A DNA stretch of 64,000 nucleotides, taken from the NCBI RefSeq assembly GCF_030034735.1, contig NZ_CP125370.1:5441001-5505000 (forward strand), written 5' to 3'. Source of the DNA: Paenibacillus sp. RC334 (lineage in GTDB: Bacteria; Bacillota; Bacilli; Paenibacillales; Paenibacillaceae). A model generated the notes under the pieces. The model had not been told where the DNA came from. It worked only from the letters and a program-made list of their open reading frames with translations, and ran no database searches. Made by a program: the position numbers and the translations under genes. Positions 16,630 through 24,684 of this stretch are shown piece by piece. How positions within the stretch are numbered: the stretch's first letter is position 1; every line of letters starts with the position of its first letter.

Positions 16630-17862
16630 CTATCGGCGGTTAGCTACCTTATTCCATTCACTGTCCAGCTTCGCCAAATAAGCGTCGATGTCTCCGTTTT
16701 GCAGGAAGGCCTGCACAATGGAGTTTAACTGTACGGCTTTCGGAATATAATGATCGGCAAAATCAATGACACGCCCGGATTTAAAATACGGCAGCAGCTC
16801 CGCTACACTCGGATCATCCTGCGTGACTCCCTTCACCGCTGAAAACAGCGTCTGCTCTGTAATGTACTGCTTGCTGTTCTCCGGCTTCAGCAGGAAGGCA
16901 ATGAACTCCTCGGCCTCTTTTTTATGCGGAGTGCTCTCCGAAACGGCTAACAGTGTATCTATACCAGACACCAGCTTGACCGCCTGTTCATCGTTCCCTG
17001 TTGGTAACGGGAAGAACCCAAGCTCCACCTTCGGGTTCGCCTTGCGGATTTCAGATATCGCCCATGAGCCCTGGATGTACATAAACCCCTGTCCATTAGC
17101 AAAGGCACGGTTCCCGTCCGCATAGTTTTTGCCAAAATTATCGCCATGTCCATATTTCAGCAGCTCCAGCTGCTTTTCCGCAACCTTGCGGTACTTGTCC
17201 TGAAAGGTGACCTGATTTGCACGTCGTTGCAGGAAAAAATCAATGCCCACCAGATTCGGACCAAGTGCATTGAAGGGAAGGTTCGTCTGCCAATCATCTT
17301 TATATGTAAAATAGAACGGGATTTTGCCAGCAGCCTTGATCTTTTGTACCGTTAGGATCAGCTCATCCCACGTTTTGGGCACCTGTAATCCCATTTCCTT
17401 AAAAAGTGTTTTGTTGTACATCACACCATTCGCATTGGCAGCGTAAGGAATTCCGTACACCGGATCGGCCCCGGTCACATCCTTGAGCATTTTGAGGTAG
17501 ATGGGGTCCACGGTATGCGGCAGATCCGTATTCGCCAATTCCGTAAAAATACCGCTCTGCGCCAAAATGGAATAGGTGTCGGTAGCCCCGAGCCCTACAA
17601 TGTCAGGTACATCATTTTTAACCACTCGGGTCAATAACACCGTCTCTGCCTCTGGCGGATTCACCTGTGTCACTTCAATACCAGGATGCTCCTGATTGAA
17701 TCGGGAGATCAGTTTATCGAAGGAACCCTTGGCCTCCGGCTTGTTCTGGAAAAATTCAATCTTCACTTTACCTGACGCATCATCCTTATTGCATGCGCTT
17801 ACAATAATCGCCATTAGAAGTACCGAAGCTAGTATTGACAGCCTCTTGCCCCATTTCCACAT
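16630..17862 (-). CDS. Extracellular sugar-binding lipoprotein (family 1)
   Basis: A 410-residue lipoprotein. The signal peptide LSILASVLLMAIIVSAC ends in a lipobox with Cys near residue 24. The mature part has the family 1 pattern KIEFFQNKPEAKGSF...FNQEHPGIEVTQVN and PYAANANGVMYNKTLFKEMGL. It captures oligosaccharides outside the cell for the two downstream permeases. The ATG at 17862 is preferred over one 6 nt earlier: GGAGG is 7 nt before the former and only 1 nt before the latter. A perfect cre lies inside the coding region at 17790-17803. The divergent mannanase gene suggests a manno-oligosaccharide ligand. Confidence 0.88.
   Translation of the reverse strand: MWKWGKRLSILASVLLMAIIVSACNKDDASGKVKIEFFQNKPEAKGSFDKLISRFNQEHPGIEVTQVNPPEAETVLLTRVVKNDVPDIVGLGATDTYSILAQSGIFTELANTDLPHTVDPIYLKMLKDVTGADPVYGIPYAANANGVMYNKTLFKEMGLQVPKTWDELILTVQKIKAAGKIPFYFTYKDDWQTNLPFNALGPNLVGIDFFLQRRANQVTFQDKYRKVAEKQLELLKYGHGDNFGKNYADGNRAFANGQGFMYIQGSWAISEIRKANPKVELGFFPLPTGNDEQAVKLVSGIDTLLAVSESTPHKKEAEEFIAFLLKPENSKQYITEQTLFSAVKGVTQDDPSVAELLPYFKSGRVIDFADHYIPKAVQLNSIVQAFLQNGDIDAYLAKLDSEWNKVANRR
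17790..17803 (-). promoter_or_regulatory. cre site inside the binding-protein gene
   Basis: TGTAAGCGCATGCA on the minus strand fits TGNAANCGNWNNCA at every defined position. It lies 60-73 nt inside the coding region, over the lipobox codons. Internal cre sites can act as CcpA roadblocks in Firmicutes. Binding is inferred. Confidence 0.6.
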
Positions 17863-18028
17863 ACTCATACCTCCTTTTCCCCTATGTCAATCTATTGCGC
17901 GACCAGACAATTAATACCCGAACTCTATGTAAAAGAAACGATATGCCATTCCAACATCACAATTGGTGTAATATGTATCCATTTTCAACATAGGATTAAC
18001 TTGACTATAGAGGAGGAGGCGTTGGTTT

Positions 18029-19033
18029 GTGAGAGATTGGCGGTTATATGGAAAAAAGGTACTGGTATTCGCTGTAGTGTTTCTGCTTTTTTCCGGCATG
18101 GGTTTGTTGAATGGAGGTACATCGTTTGCAGCCTCGGGGTTTTATGTAAGCGGAACCAGTCTGAAGGATGCGAACGGAAATACCTTTGTCATGCGTGGAG
18201 TGAATAACCCTCATATTTGGTTCGATACACAGGCCTATCAGGCATTGGATACCATTGCGGCGACGAAGTCCAACACCGTTCGCATTGTGTGGCAAACGAA
18301 TGGATCAGCACAAAGACTGGAGGAAATTATCAACCGCGCCAAACAGCTCAAGCTGATCTCTGTCGTTGAACTGCACGATGTTACGGGCAGCAATGATGCC
18401 AATCGTTTGAACGATATGGCCCGTTATTTCGCTGATCCAGCGGTGAAAAAAGTACTGGCCGATAACCAAAAGTATGTCCTCGTGAATATCGCGAATGAAT
18501 GGGGCGACCATAACCTGTCCGATGCCGCATGGCGGGACGCTTACAAAACGGCGATCACCACACTGCGCAACGCAGGCTTGCCGAATACGATTGTGATCGA
18601 CGGCTCCGGTTGGGGACAATATGCTTCCCCGATTAAAGCCCATGGCATTGAGCTATTACAGCATGATCCCAACCATAATTTGCTGTTCTCCGTCCATATG
18701 TACGCCAACTACAATGATTCCAGCAAGATCGGCTCCGAGCTGCAAGCTATGAAAGATAAGGGGCTGGCTGTCATCGTGGGCGAATTTGGCTACAACTACA
18801 ACAATGGCAACAACAATCTGGGTACCACCGTGAACCCTTATGAGGTCATGAAGCAATCCCAAGCCAAAGGCATCGGCTATCTGGCCTGGTCCTGGACGGG
18901 CAACAACAGCGAGAACGCATGGCTTGACCTTGTGAACAGCAGCGACTGGAAAACGCCGACGGCATGGGGCAATATCATATTGAACGATGCCAACGGTATC
19001 AAGAACACTTCGAAGACAGCTTCGGTGTACTGA
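18029..19033 (+). CDS. Secreted GH5 beta-mannanase (GH5_8-like)
   Basis: A 334-residue secreted glycosidase. The signal peptide (KVLVFAVVFLLFSGMGLLNG) ends near TSFAAS. The mature enzyme begins GFYVSGTSLKDANGNTFVMR, typical of Bacillus GH5 subfamily 8 mannanases. The acid/base Glu is in VNIANEWGDHN near residue 160 and the nucleophile in VIVGEFGYNY near residue 250. It cleaves beta-1,4 bonds in mannan outside the cell. There is no binding module. The GTG at 18029 has GGAGG 9 nt upstream. It is divergent from a sugar ABC operon, and the intracellular mannoside genes lie at 25-33 kb. Related GH5 enzymes can act on cellulose, so mannan is inferred from similarity and context. Confidence 0.85.
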   Translation: MRDWRLYGKKVLVFAVVFLLFSGMGLLNGGTSFAASGFYVSGTSLKDANGNTFVMRGVNNPHIWFDTQAYQALDTIAATKSNTVRIVWQTNGSAQRLEEIINRAKQLKLISVVELHDVTGSNDANRLNDMARYFADPAVKKVLADNQKYVLVNIANEWGDHNLSDAAWRDAYKTAITTLRNAGLPNTIVIDGSGWGQYASPIKAHGIELLQHDPNHNLLFSVHMYANYNDSSKIGSELQAMKDKGLAVIVGEFGYNYNNGNNNLGTTVNPYEVMKQSQAKGIGYLAWSWTGNNSENAWLDLVNSSDWKTPTAWGNIILNDANGIKNTSKTASVY

Positions 19034-19065
19034 GGTAGAGTCTCGGGAGGAATTAGTGTTAAATA

Positions 19066-19104
19066 AGATCCAACTGACCCTCAAGCGGTCGATTGGATCT
19101 TTTC
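19066..19104 (+). terminator. Intrinsic terminator after the mannanase gene
   Basis: AGATCCAA (19066-19073) and TTGGATCT (19093-19100) enclose an inner GACC/GGTC stem, and TTT follows. It ends the mannanase transcript. Confidence 0.75.
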
Positions 19105-19127
19105 CACTTTTATATGGAGAAATCCCC

Positions 19128-19928
19128 CTAATACAGATAATCATCGGTCACAAAACGGCGATATGCGCCCCAAGTAAAAAAAATAAGATATAGACTAACA
19201 ACGGTGACAATTGCTCCATTCACGGACAAATTCCCCATTAAAGATCTATCTAATCCTATATGCTGCATATACGGAATAATCATAAACGTGATTACGTTGT
19301 ATAAGTATGGGATATGAGAAACAAAAGAGGCCCATTTTAAGTACAACGAATCAAACAACAGAGAGCCCAGATTATATACCATACAAACACCGATGGCATA
19401 CGTTACACTCTTGCTGTACATAGCGACGAAGCAGTAGAAGGAGCTTATTGCTACTAATGAGGCAAGCGCCCAACCATAGTATTCAAGCATCTGCAGTCCT
19501 TGAGATCCGGACAGCCCCGCATCACTTACATCATATGAAAGAGTCCATACTTCAACGATCACCTGCGAGGATACTGCAAATGCAATGAGAAGAAGCAAGA
19601 TAGAAGCATTCAAAACCAGCAGCTTACTCCAGAAAATCTGACCGCGGGTAAATCGGCGCATAAATAACAAACGCAGTTGCCCGCTTCGAAATTCCTCAGT
19701 GTATACAGCAGCAGCTAAAGCAGCCACAGCTATATTGCATGCTAAAAACAAATTCTCACGCAGACCAGTAACGACAAAGTTTAAGGATAATACCTCTACA
19801 GGAACCTTCATCGTGCGCAAAAAATATACTCCTGTCGAACAGGCTAGCATCGGTGTACATAAAACCATGAGCCAGAACCACTTTCGTCTCCATAATCGCT
19901 CGAACTCGCTGTATATTAATAGCTTCAT
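19128..19928 (-). CDS. ABC-2 type permease subunit of an exporter
   Basis: A 266-residue protein with six predicted membrane helices. It starts MKLLIYSEFERLWRRKWFW, and EEFRSGQLRLLFMRRFTRGQIFWSKL near residue 80 is the ABC-2 coupling region seen in lantibiotic-immunity and NatB-like permeases. Its start overlaps the stop of the ATPase gene by 4 nt (ATGA), so the two subunits are coupled. With that ATPase it probably exports a peptide antibiotic, lipid or other hydrophobic compound. No bacteriocin gene is nearby, so the substrate is unknown. Confidence 0.8.
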   Translation of the reverse strand: MKLLIYSEFERLWRRKWFWLMVLCTPMLACSTGVYFLRTMKVPVEVLSLNFVVTGLRENLFLACNIAVAALAAAVYTEEFRSGQLRLLFMRRFTRGQIFWSKLLVLNASILLLLIAFAVSSQVIVEVWTLSYDVSDAGLSGSQGLQMLEYYGWALASLVAISSFYCFVAMYSKSVTYAIGVCMVYNLGSLLFDSLYLKWASFVSHIPYLYNVITFMIIPYMQHIGLDRSLMGNLSVNGAIVTVVSLYLIFFTWGAYRRFVTDDYLY

Positions 19929-20653
19929 AGTCCCATTAATCCCATAAAAGCATCCTCCAGACGTTGGCCGTCCTCAACCAGTTGATCAGCGGGCCCCTTC
20001 CAAACTAGTGTCCCTTCTTTAATTACAATCAGTTCGTCACACATTTGCTGCAACTCATCCAGCAAGTGACTTGAAATAAAAAAGGCATAATTCGCTGAAT
20101 CACGCAGACGAAGCACAATATCTCTCAGCTCTCGCATCCCCATAGGGTCAAGGCCGTTTGACGGTTCATCTAGCAATAGAAGCTCTGGAGCCCCCAGCAT
20201 AGACTGCGCAATCCCGAGCCTTTGCTTCATACCCAGCGAATAGGTTTTCACCTTGTCATCCCCCCGTGTTTCCAGTCTTACCTTTGTAAGCAACTCTTCA
20301 ATATGTATCTCCCGATCTGAGGGTGCAATCTCAGAGTGCAACCGTGACAAATTTCGTAAAACCTGCCTGCCTGTCATATAATCAAAAAAGACCGGAGATT
20401 CAATAATAGCACCCACCTTGGACAGCGCCTTTTCCCGATCCGTCTGTACATCATATGAAGCTATCTTTACAGAGCCGCTGGTTGGCTGCATCAGTCCGGT
20501 CATGATTCGCATCATTGTGGTTTTACCAGCTCCATTAGGTCCGATGAATCCATATATCTTTCCTTCCTGAAGCTTAAATGAAACACGATCTAACAAATTC
20601 CTTTTTCCCATTTTTTTCGTTACCTGACTGACCTCCAGTAAGGAGTCCGACAT
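19925..20653 (-). CDS. ABC exporter ATP-binding protein (BcrA/LanF-like)
   Basis: A 242-residue ATPase. Walker A is GPNGAGKTTMMR near residue 38, the signature is YSLGMKQRLGIAQ near residue 133, and Walker B is LLLLDEPSNGLDP near residue 155, followed by the SSHLL switch. SLGMKQRL is typical of the CcmA/BcrA group, which drives lantibiotic or bacitracin resistance exporters. The ATG at 20653 is preferred to an earlier in-frame start at 20704, because GGAGGG lies 6 nt before it. It is translationally coupled to the permease. Function beyond export is not determined. Confidence 0.87.
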   Translation of the reverse strand: MSDSLLEVSQVTKKMGKRNLLDRVSFKLQEGKIYGFIGPNGAGKTTMMRIMTGLMQPTSGSVKIASYDVQTDREKALSKVGAIIESPVFFDYMTGRQVLRNLSRLHSEIAPSDREIHIEELLTKVRLETRGDDKVKTYSLGMKQRLGIAQSMLGAPELLLLDEPSNGLDPMGMRELRDIVLRLRDSANYAFFISSHLLDELQQMCDELIVIKEGTLVWKGPADQLVEDGQRLEDAFMGLMGL

Positions 20654-20828
20654 ACTATTCCCTCCATTCACAAGCAAATCACAAAATAGTTCCGACGTGT
20701 ACATTTGATATGTAAGATCTTTATTGACAACATAACTTCACTTAACAGTGACTCATATTAAGGTACAGATTGAAAAATATCACATGTTGCGTAATGTAAA
20801 CAACTTTCTTTATGTAAAATAAAATGAT

Positions 20829-20871
20829 GAGGGTAGCCCTTCAGTAAACGTTCTACCTCAGGGCTACCCTC
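20829..20871 (-). terminator. Terminator of the ABC-F gene
   Basis: GAGGGTAGCCC (20829-20839) pairs with GGGCTACCCTC (20861-20871). On the minus strand a T-rich stretch (CATTTTATTTTAC) follows. It lies 44 nt past the ABC-F stop codon. Confidence 0.8.
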
Positions 20872-20914
20872 TATATAAAATAAACCGTTTTCTATTTAGT
20901 AACTAGCCTGTCAA

Positions 20915-22945
20915 CTACTCCAGTTCAATCCACTCGCCGAGCAGCGTGTCCAGCTCCGCTTGCAGTCGTTCACGCGCGTCCCACAGCTCCGCCATGCGCA
21001 TCGTGTCGCTGCTTGTGCCAAGCTGCTCCAGCTCGGCATCCGCCGCCGCCAATTCCGCTTCCTTGGCGGCAATCGCCCGCTCCAGCCGCTCGCTGGATGC
21101 GGCGGGCGTGTCTAAACGACCTGCCGCACCCGGACGCGTGCGGCTCGCATCGTCTTCGGCAGGCGCTCCTGTCCGCGCAGCCGAAGACGTTCTGTTGCTG
21201 GCTGCACTGACAGATGCAGCCCCGCCCAAGCCAGAGCCGCCACCTGCAGCGGCTCTGCTTCCGGATGCCGTGCGTGCCCCGGCATCTCCTGTGCTCAGGA
21301 GGCGGGCGTGTTCCAGTTCCCGCTTCTTCGCCCGGTATTCATCGAAGCCGCCCAGATAAGAGGCCAGCTTTCCGTCCTCCAGCTCCCAGACGCGCCCAGC
21401 CAGCTTATTCACAAAATAACGGTCGTGCGAAATCGCCAGCACGGTTCCCGTGTAACTGTCCAGCGCTTCCTCCAGCGCCTCGCGTGAGTCGATGTCCAAA
21501 TGGTTGGTCGGCTCATCCAGCACCAGCAAGTTCGGCTTTTTCATGGCCAGCAACGCCAGCCGCAAGCGGGACCATTCTCCACCGGACAGCATGCTAACAG
21601 GCTTAAACACATCTGCTCCGTAGAACAAATACTTCGCCAGCAGCCCTCGTGCCTCGCCTTCCTCCACACCCGCTTCTTCCTTGAAGTACACAAGCACGGT
21701 CGCACGACTGTCCCGCTCTCTTTCCTGCTGCGCCAAATATCCATACTCCACGCGTGCGCCCCATTGCACCATGCCTGCATCCGCACTCTCCTGACCGAGC
21801 AGCAGCTTGAGCAGCGTCGTTTTTCCCGAACCGTTATCTCCCAGCAGCGCCACCTTTTCACCAAACTCCAGACTGCCTGTAGCCCCTTTTAATATCTGGC
21901 GCTCCCCGTAGGCTTTGGCCATTTCTTCGAAATGCAGCACGCGTCGGCCCGAACGGTCCTCCAGTCTCAAATTAAACTCAGCCCCTTGCGGGTCCAGTAC
22001 AGGCCGCTTCACCAGCTCCATGCGCTCTAATGCTTTACGGATCGAGTTCGCTTTTTTAAAAAACTTTTCGTTATCCCCATTGCGTCCCCACTCTTCAAAA
22101 CGCCGAATGGCCTCTTTCATCTTCTTGATCCGCTTTTGCTGTTCCTTGTAGTCCTCGAATTGCAGCAGCAGCCGTTCTTCCTTCTCCTTGACGTAGCCAC
22201 TGTAGTTTGCATAATACGTAAACGCCTCGCCATCCTCCAGCTCAATCATCTTGACGGCAACGCGATCCAGAAAATAACGATCATGTGATACAACAACACA
22301 CGCGCCCGTATAGGCTTGTAAAAATTGCTCCAGCCATTCCAGACCTTTTAAATCCAAGTGGTTGGTCGGCTCATCCAGCAGCAACAGATCCGGTCGTCCA
22401 ATCAACTGGGACGCGAGTGCAATTTTCGTTTTCTCCCCGCCGGACAACGAACCAAAGCTGCGCGTATACATGGCTTTGGGGATACGCAGCCCGTCGGCTA
22501 CCTGATCGATATTCGCATCCATTTCATAGCCGCCGCTTCGCTCAAACCGTTCCTGCAAGGCGGCATACGATTGCAGCAGCTTCTCCAAACGATCTGCATC
22601 CGCAGCTACTACCGGATCGGACATTTCACGCTCCAGCTCGCTCATCTGATTGCGGCAATCCTTCAGCTCACGATAGGCGTAAGCCAGCGTTTCATACACG
22701 CTCAAGTGTTCAAACTCCGCCGGGATTTGCGGCAAATAGCCGATTTTCGTATCCTTGGCGATGACGAGCTGCCCTTCATCCGGGCGGGACAAACGTGCGA
22801 TTAGGCGTAATAGGGTGGTTTTACCGCTTCCGTTGCGGCCGATGAGTCCCACCTTTTCCCCCGTATGAATATCAAACGATGCACCGTCCAGAATCAGATT
22901 GGCACCTTGGTATTTTTTCAACTGTTGACCGTTCACGATATACAT
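20915..22945 (-). CDS. ABC-F family ATPase, candidate ribosome-protection protein
   Basis: A 676-residue soluble protein with two ATPase domains. Domain 1 has GRNGSGKTTLLR near residue 36, LSGGEKTK near 168 and LLLLDEPTNHLDL near 188. The helical interdomain linker is at about 255-315. Domain 2 has GDNGSGKTTLLK near 370, LSGGEWSR and VLDEPTNHLDI. An Ala/Gly/Ser/Thr-rich stretch (about 555-610) and a coiled C-terminus follow. No membrane segments are present, as expected for ABC-F factors, which act on the ribosome; some protect it from antibiotics. AAAGGAGAG precedes the ATG. The 250-nt leader encodes a 47-residue peptide and an intrinsic terminator, the layout known for drug-inducible ABC-F genes. 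The antibiotic class cannot be predicted. Confidence 0.85.
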   Translation of the reverse strand: MYIVNGQQLKKYQGANLILDGASFDIHTGEKVGLIGRNGSGKTTLLRLIARLSRPDEGQLVIAKDTKIGYLPQIPAEFEHLSVYETLAYAYRELKDCRNQMSELEREMSDPVVAADADRLEKLLQSYAALQERFERSGGYEMDANIDQVADGLRIPKAMYTRSFGSLSGGEKTKIALASQLIGRPDLLLLDEPTNHLDLKGLEWLEQFLQAYTGACVVVSHDRYFLDRVAVKMIELEDGEAFTYYANYSGYVKEKEERLLLQFEDYKEQQKRIKKMKEAIRRFEEWGRNGDNEKFFKKANSIRKALERMELVKRPVLDPQGAEFNLRLEDRSGRRVLHFEEMAKAYGERQILKGATGSLEFGEKVALLGDNGSGKTTLLKLLLGQESADAGMVQWGARVEYGYLAQQERERDSRATVLVYFKEEAGVEEGEARGLLAKYLFYGADVFKPVSMLSGGEWSRLRLALLAMKKPNLLVLDEPTNHLDIDSREALEEALDSYTGTVLAISHDRYFVNKLAGRVWELEDGKLASYLGGFDEYRAKKRELEHARLLSTGDAGARTASGSRAAAGGGSGLGGAASVSAASNRTSSAARTGAPAEDDASRTRPGAAGRLDTPAASSERLERAIAAKEAELAAADAELEQLGTSSDTMRMAELWDARERLQAELDTLLGEWIELE

Positions 22946-22990
22946 GTTCAGGCTCTCCTTTATTTAGGAAGACCCTTACCCGCGCAACAC

Positions 22991-23026
22991 AAAAAGAGCC
23001 GCAGGAGCTAGTAGCCCGCGACTCTT
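22991..23026 (-). terminator. Leader terminator (attenuator) before the ABC-F gene
   Basis: On the minus strand AAGAGTCGCGGG pairs with CCTGCGGCTCTT (two G-U pairs) over a 9-nt loop, then TTTTT. It lies between the leader peptide stop (23052) and the ABC-F start (22945), so it would stop most transcripts before the gene unless read-through is induced. Confidence 0.85.
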
Positions 23027-23051
23027 TGGATGATACAGCAATCCGTTCGAG

Positions 23052-23195
23052 TTAAGGTAGGCGTCTTCTCGCGATGTTTACAACCGTATGATTAAAATTG
23101 GACAGACTTCTCCCGTTGTACGGAAAAGTATGCATAATGCCAGCCATAGCAATCGGCAGCTGGCTAATACGGTTGTTCAGCATCTCGTGATTCAC
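23052..23195 (-). CDS. 47-residue leader peptide of the ABC-F gene
   Basis: A small open frame with GTG start at 23195 and AAGGAGG 8 nt upstream. It begins (M)NHEMLNNRISQLP and ends NIARRRLP before a TAA. It has no signal peptide or known domain. It lies between an extended -10 promoter (TGTTATACT, -10 at 23227-23232) and an intrinsic terminator that precedes the ABC-F gene. This is the arrangement of ribosome-mediated attenuation: a ribosome stalled by drug on the leader would change RNA folding and prevent termination. The strong ribosome binding site and placement support translation. The Arg-Arg-Arg-Leu-Pro end is a possible stalling site, by inference. Confidence 0.75.
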   Translation of the reverse strand: MNHEMLNNRISQLPIAMAGIMHTFPYNGRSLSNFNHTVVNIARRRLP

Positions 23196-23275
23196 CTACC
23201 TCACCTCCTTCTTCATAATTGCGTGTAGTATAACATAGTTTCTCTCCTTATAAAAGAGGAGAATGCCGTATCGAG

Positions 23276-24460
23276 CTATAAAATGGATTGGTGCCCGTGC
23301 CCTCTGACGGCTTGCGATGCTCCGGTTCTCGTAATCGAAAATACGCCACATACAAAAGCAACAATCACAAAAGCCCCGCCTACCCATGCATTCGTGGCAA
23401 CCGATTCACTATTCTCAATTACCGCACCGCCCAAGGCTGAACCGAGAGCAATCCCGATCTGGAGAGCAGAGAAATTGAAGCTTTGCTGAATACTTCCTGA
23501 TTCGGGGGCATTTTCGATGAGATAGCTCTGCATCGGCGGGGACAAGGCCCAGCTCAATATTCCCCAGATGATCAGCAACGGCGCAAATACATACATCGAG
23601 TGAACCGAGAATGGCAGCAAGAACATCACGGCGATAAATACGCCCACAATGATCAAAATACTCTTCGCTGTGCCAAAACGATCCGCCAAAGAGCCGCCAA
23701 TAAAACCGCCCCCAACAGCCGAAAGTCCAAATACAAAATAGGCGACACTAATCCACGATGCGTTCAAGCCCATCATATTCTCCATAAATGGAGTGAAATA
23801 CGCATACAGTGTGTAATGACCCGCCAACGTTAGCGTAGTCACCAGATGCGCACTAATCACCTTCACATTTTTCAAGGATTTCAGTTGCTCGCGCATCGGC
23901 ACGACATGTTCCGTCGGAATCCGCTCCATAAACAAGTTCATGACAAGCATAGCAACTACCGTCAATACAGCGATAATCAGGAACAGCACCCGCCAGCCAA
24001 ACGCATTTCCAATCAGCACCCCGGCTGGAATACCTAGCACGATGGACGAGCTAACCCCCATGGAGATCACACCAAGAACCCGCGCCTGATAAGCCTTGGA
24101 CACCACTTTGACGGCAATCGTCAGCGATAACGTCACAATCAGCGATCCACTTGCGGCGGTAACGATACGGGATATAAATAAGACTGCATAATTCGGACTC
24201 CAGAAGGCCAACAGGCTTCCCAGAATAAAAATAAACATCGACCATAAATACAGCCGTTTTCGTTCAATTCTGGCGGTCAGCGCCAATAATGTCGGCCCGG
24301 CGATAGCATAGACAAGTGCATAGATCATAATAAGCTGTCCAGCCGTGCTTACGGAGACATTCAAATCCTGCGCAATTTGGGGCAGGACGCCGCCGATAAT
24401 TAACTCCACCAGTCCCACCGTAAAGGTCGCAATCGTTAAGATAACTACTTTAAAGTTCAT
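23276..24460 (-). CDS. pbuE: PbuE-like purine efflux MFS transporter
   Basis: A 394-residue, 12-helix MFS protein. The N-terminus MNFKVVILTIATFTVGLVE and the sequence LPQIAQDLNVSVSTAGQL, ending ARIERKRLYL, closely follow B. subtilis PbuE (YdhL), which exports adenine, hypoxanthine and related bases. The ATG at 24460 has AAAGGAG 8 nt upstream; a longer frame upstream runs through the riboswitch and is not coding. An adenine-class purine riboswitch and its terminator lie at 24503-24610, as for pbuE in B. subtilis, so export is switched on when adenine rises. Sequence and riboswitch support the call independently. Confidence 0.9.
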   Translation of the reverse strand: MNFKVVILTIATFTVGLVELIIGGVLPQIAQDLNVSVSTAGQLIMIYALVYAIAGPTLLALTARIERKRLYLWSMFIFILGSLLAFWSPNYAVLFISRIVTAASGSLIVTLSLTIAVKVVSKAYQARVLGVISMGVSSSIVLGIPAGVLIGNAFGWRVLFLIIAVLTVVAMLVMNLFMERIPTEHVVPMREQLKSLKNVKVISAHLVTTLTLAGHYTLYAYFTPFMENMMGLNASWISVAYFVFGLSAVGGGFIGGSLADRFGTAKSILIIVGVFIAVMFLLPFSVHSMYVFAPLLIIWGILSWALSPPMQSYLIENAPESGSIQQSFNFSALQIGIALGSALGGAVIENSESVATNAWVGGAFVIVAFVCGVFSITRTGASQAVRGHGHQSIL

Positions 24461-24502
24461 TACATAAGCTCCTTTGCTGTCATGTAAATCCCTCGATATA
24501 CG

Positions 24503-24559
24503 CAAAAAAATCCTGACCACAAGAAATGTACAAGACGTACACTTTTTGTAATCAGGATT
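24503..24559 (-). terminator. Riboswitch-controlled terminator of pbuE
   Basis: On the minus strand AATCCTGA (24552-24559) pairs with TCAGGATT (24509-24516) and T7 follows, with a long inner stem (ACAAAAAGTGTAC with GTACATTTCTTGT). The 5' arm uses the 3' side of aptamer helices P3 and P1, so aptamer and terminator exclude each other. Confidence 0.88.
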
Positions 24560-24610
24560 TATCGGTTCCTGGTAGAGACCCTCAAACCATATTATTGAGG
24601 TTATACAAAT
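24544..24610 (-). ncRNA. Purine riboswitch aptamer, adenine class
   Basis: Read on the minus strand, all conserved parts of the purine aptamer are present: P1 (UUUGUA/UACAAA), J1/2 UAUAAC, P2 (CCUCAA/UUGAGG) with loop UAAUAUGG, J2/3 GUCUCUA, P3 (CAGGA/UCCUG) with loop ACCGAUAA, and J3/1 AUUAC. The base equivalent to position 74 is U, which specifies adenine; guanine riboswitches have C. It lies before a PbuE-like purine exporter and overlaps a terminator, so adenine binding should allow transcription. Confidence 0.92.
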
Positions 24611-24684
24611 GGGACATTCATTGATCACGCATCACGAAGGTTATAGACATTACTATAAAGGAGCCTAACCCGAAGTTCAACCCC

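Noticed and set aside
19128..20653. The ABC exporter as part of a lantibiotic cluster
   Set aside because: No precursor peptide, modification enzyme or two-component system is nearby; only export is supported.
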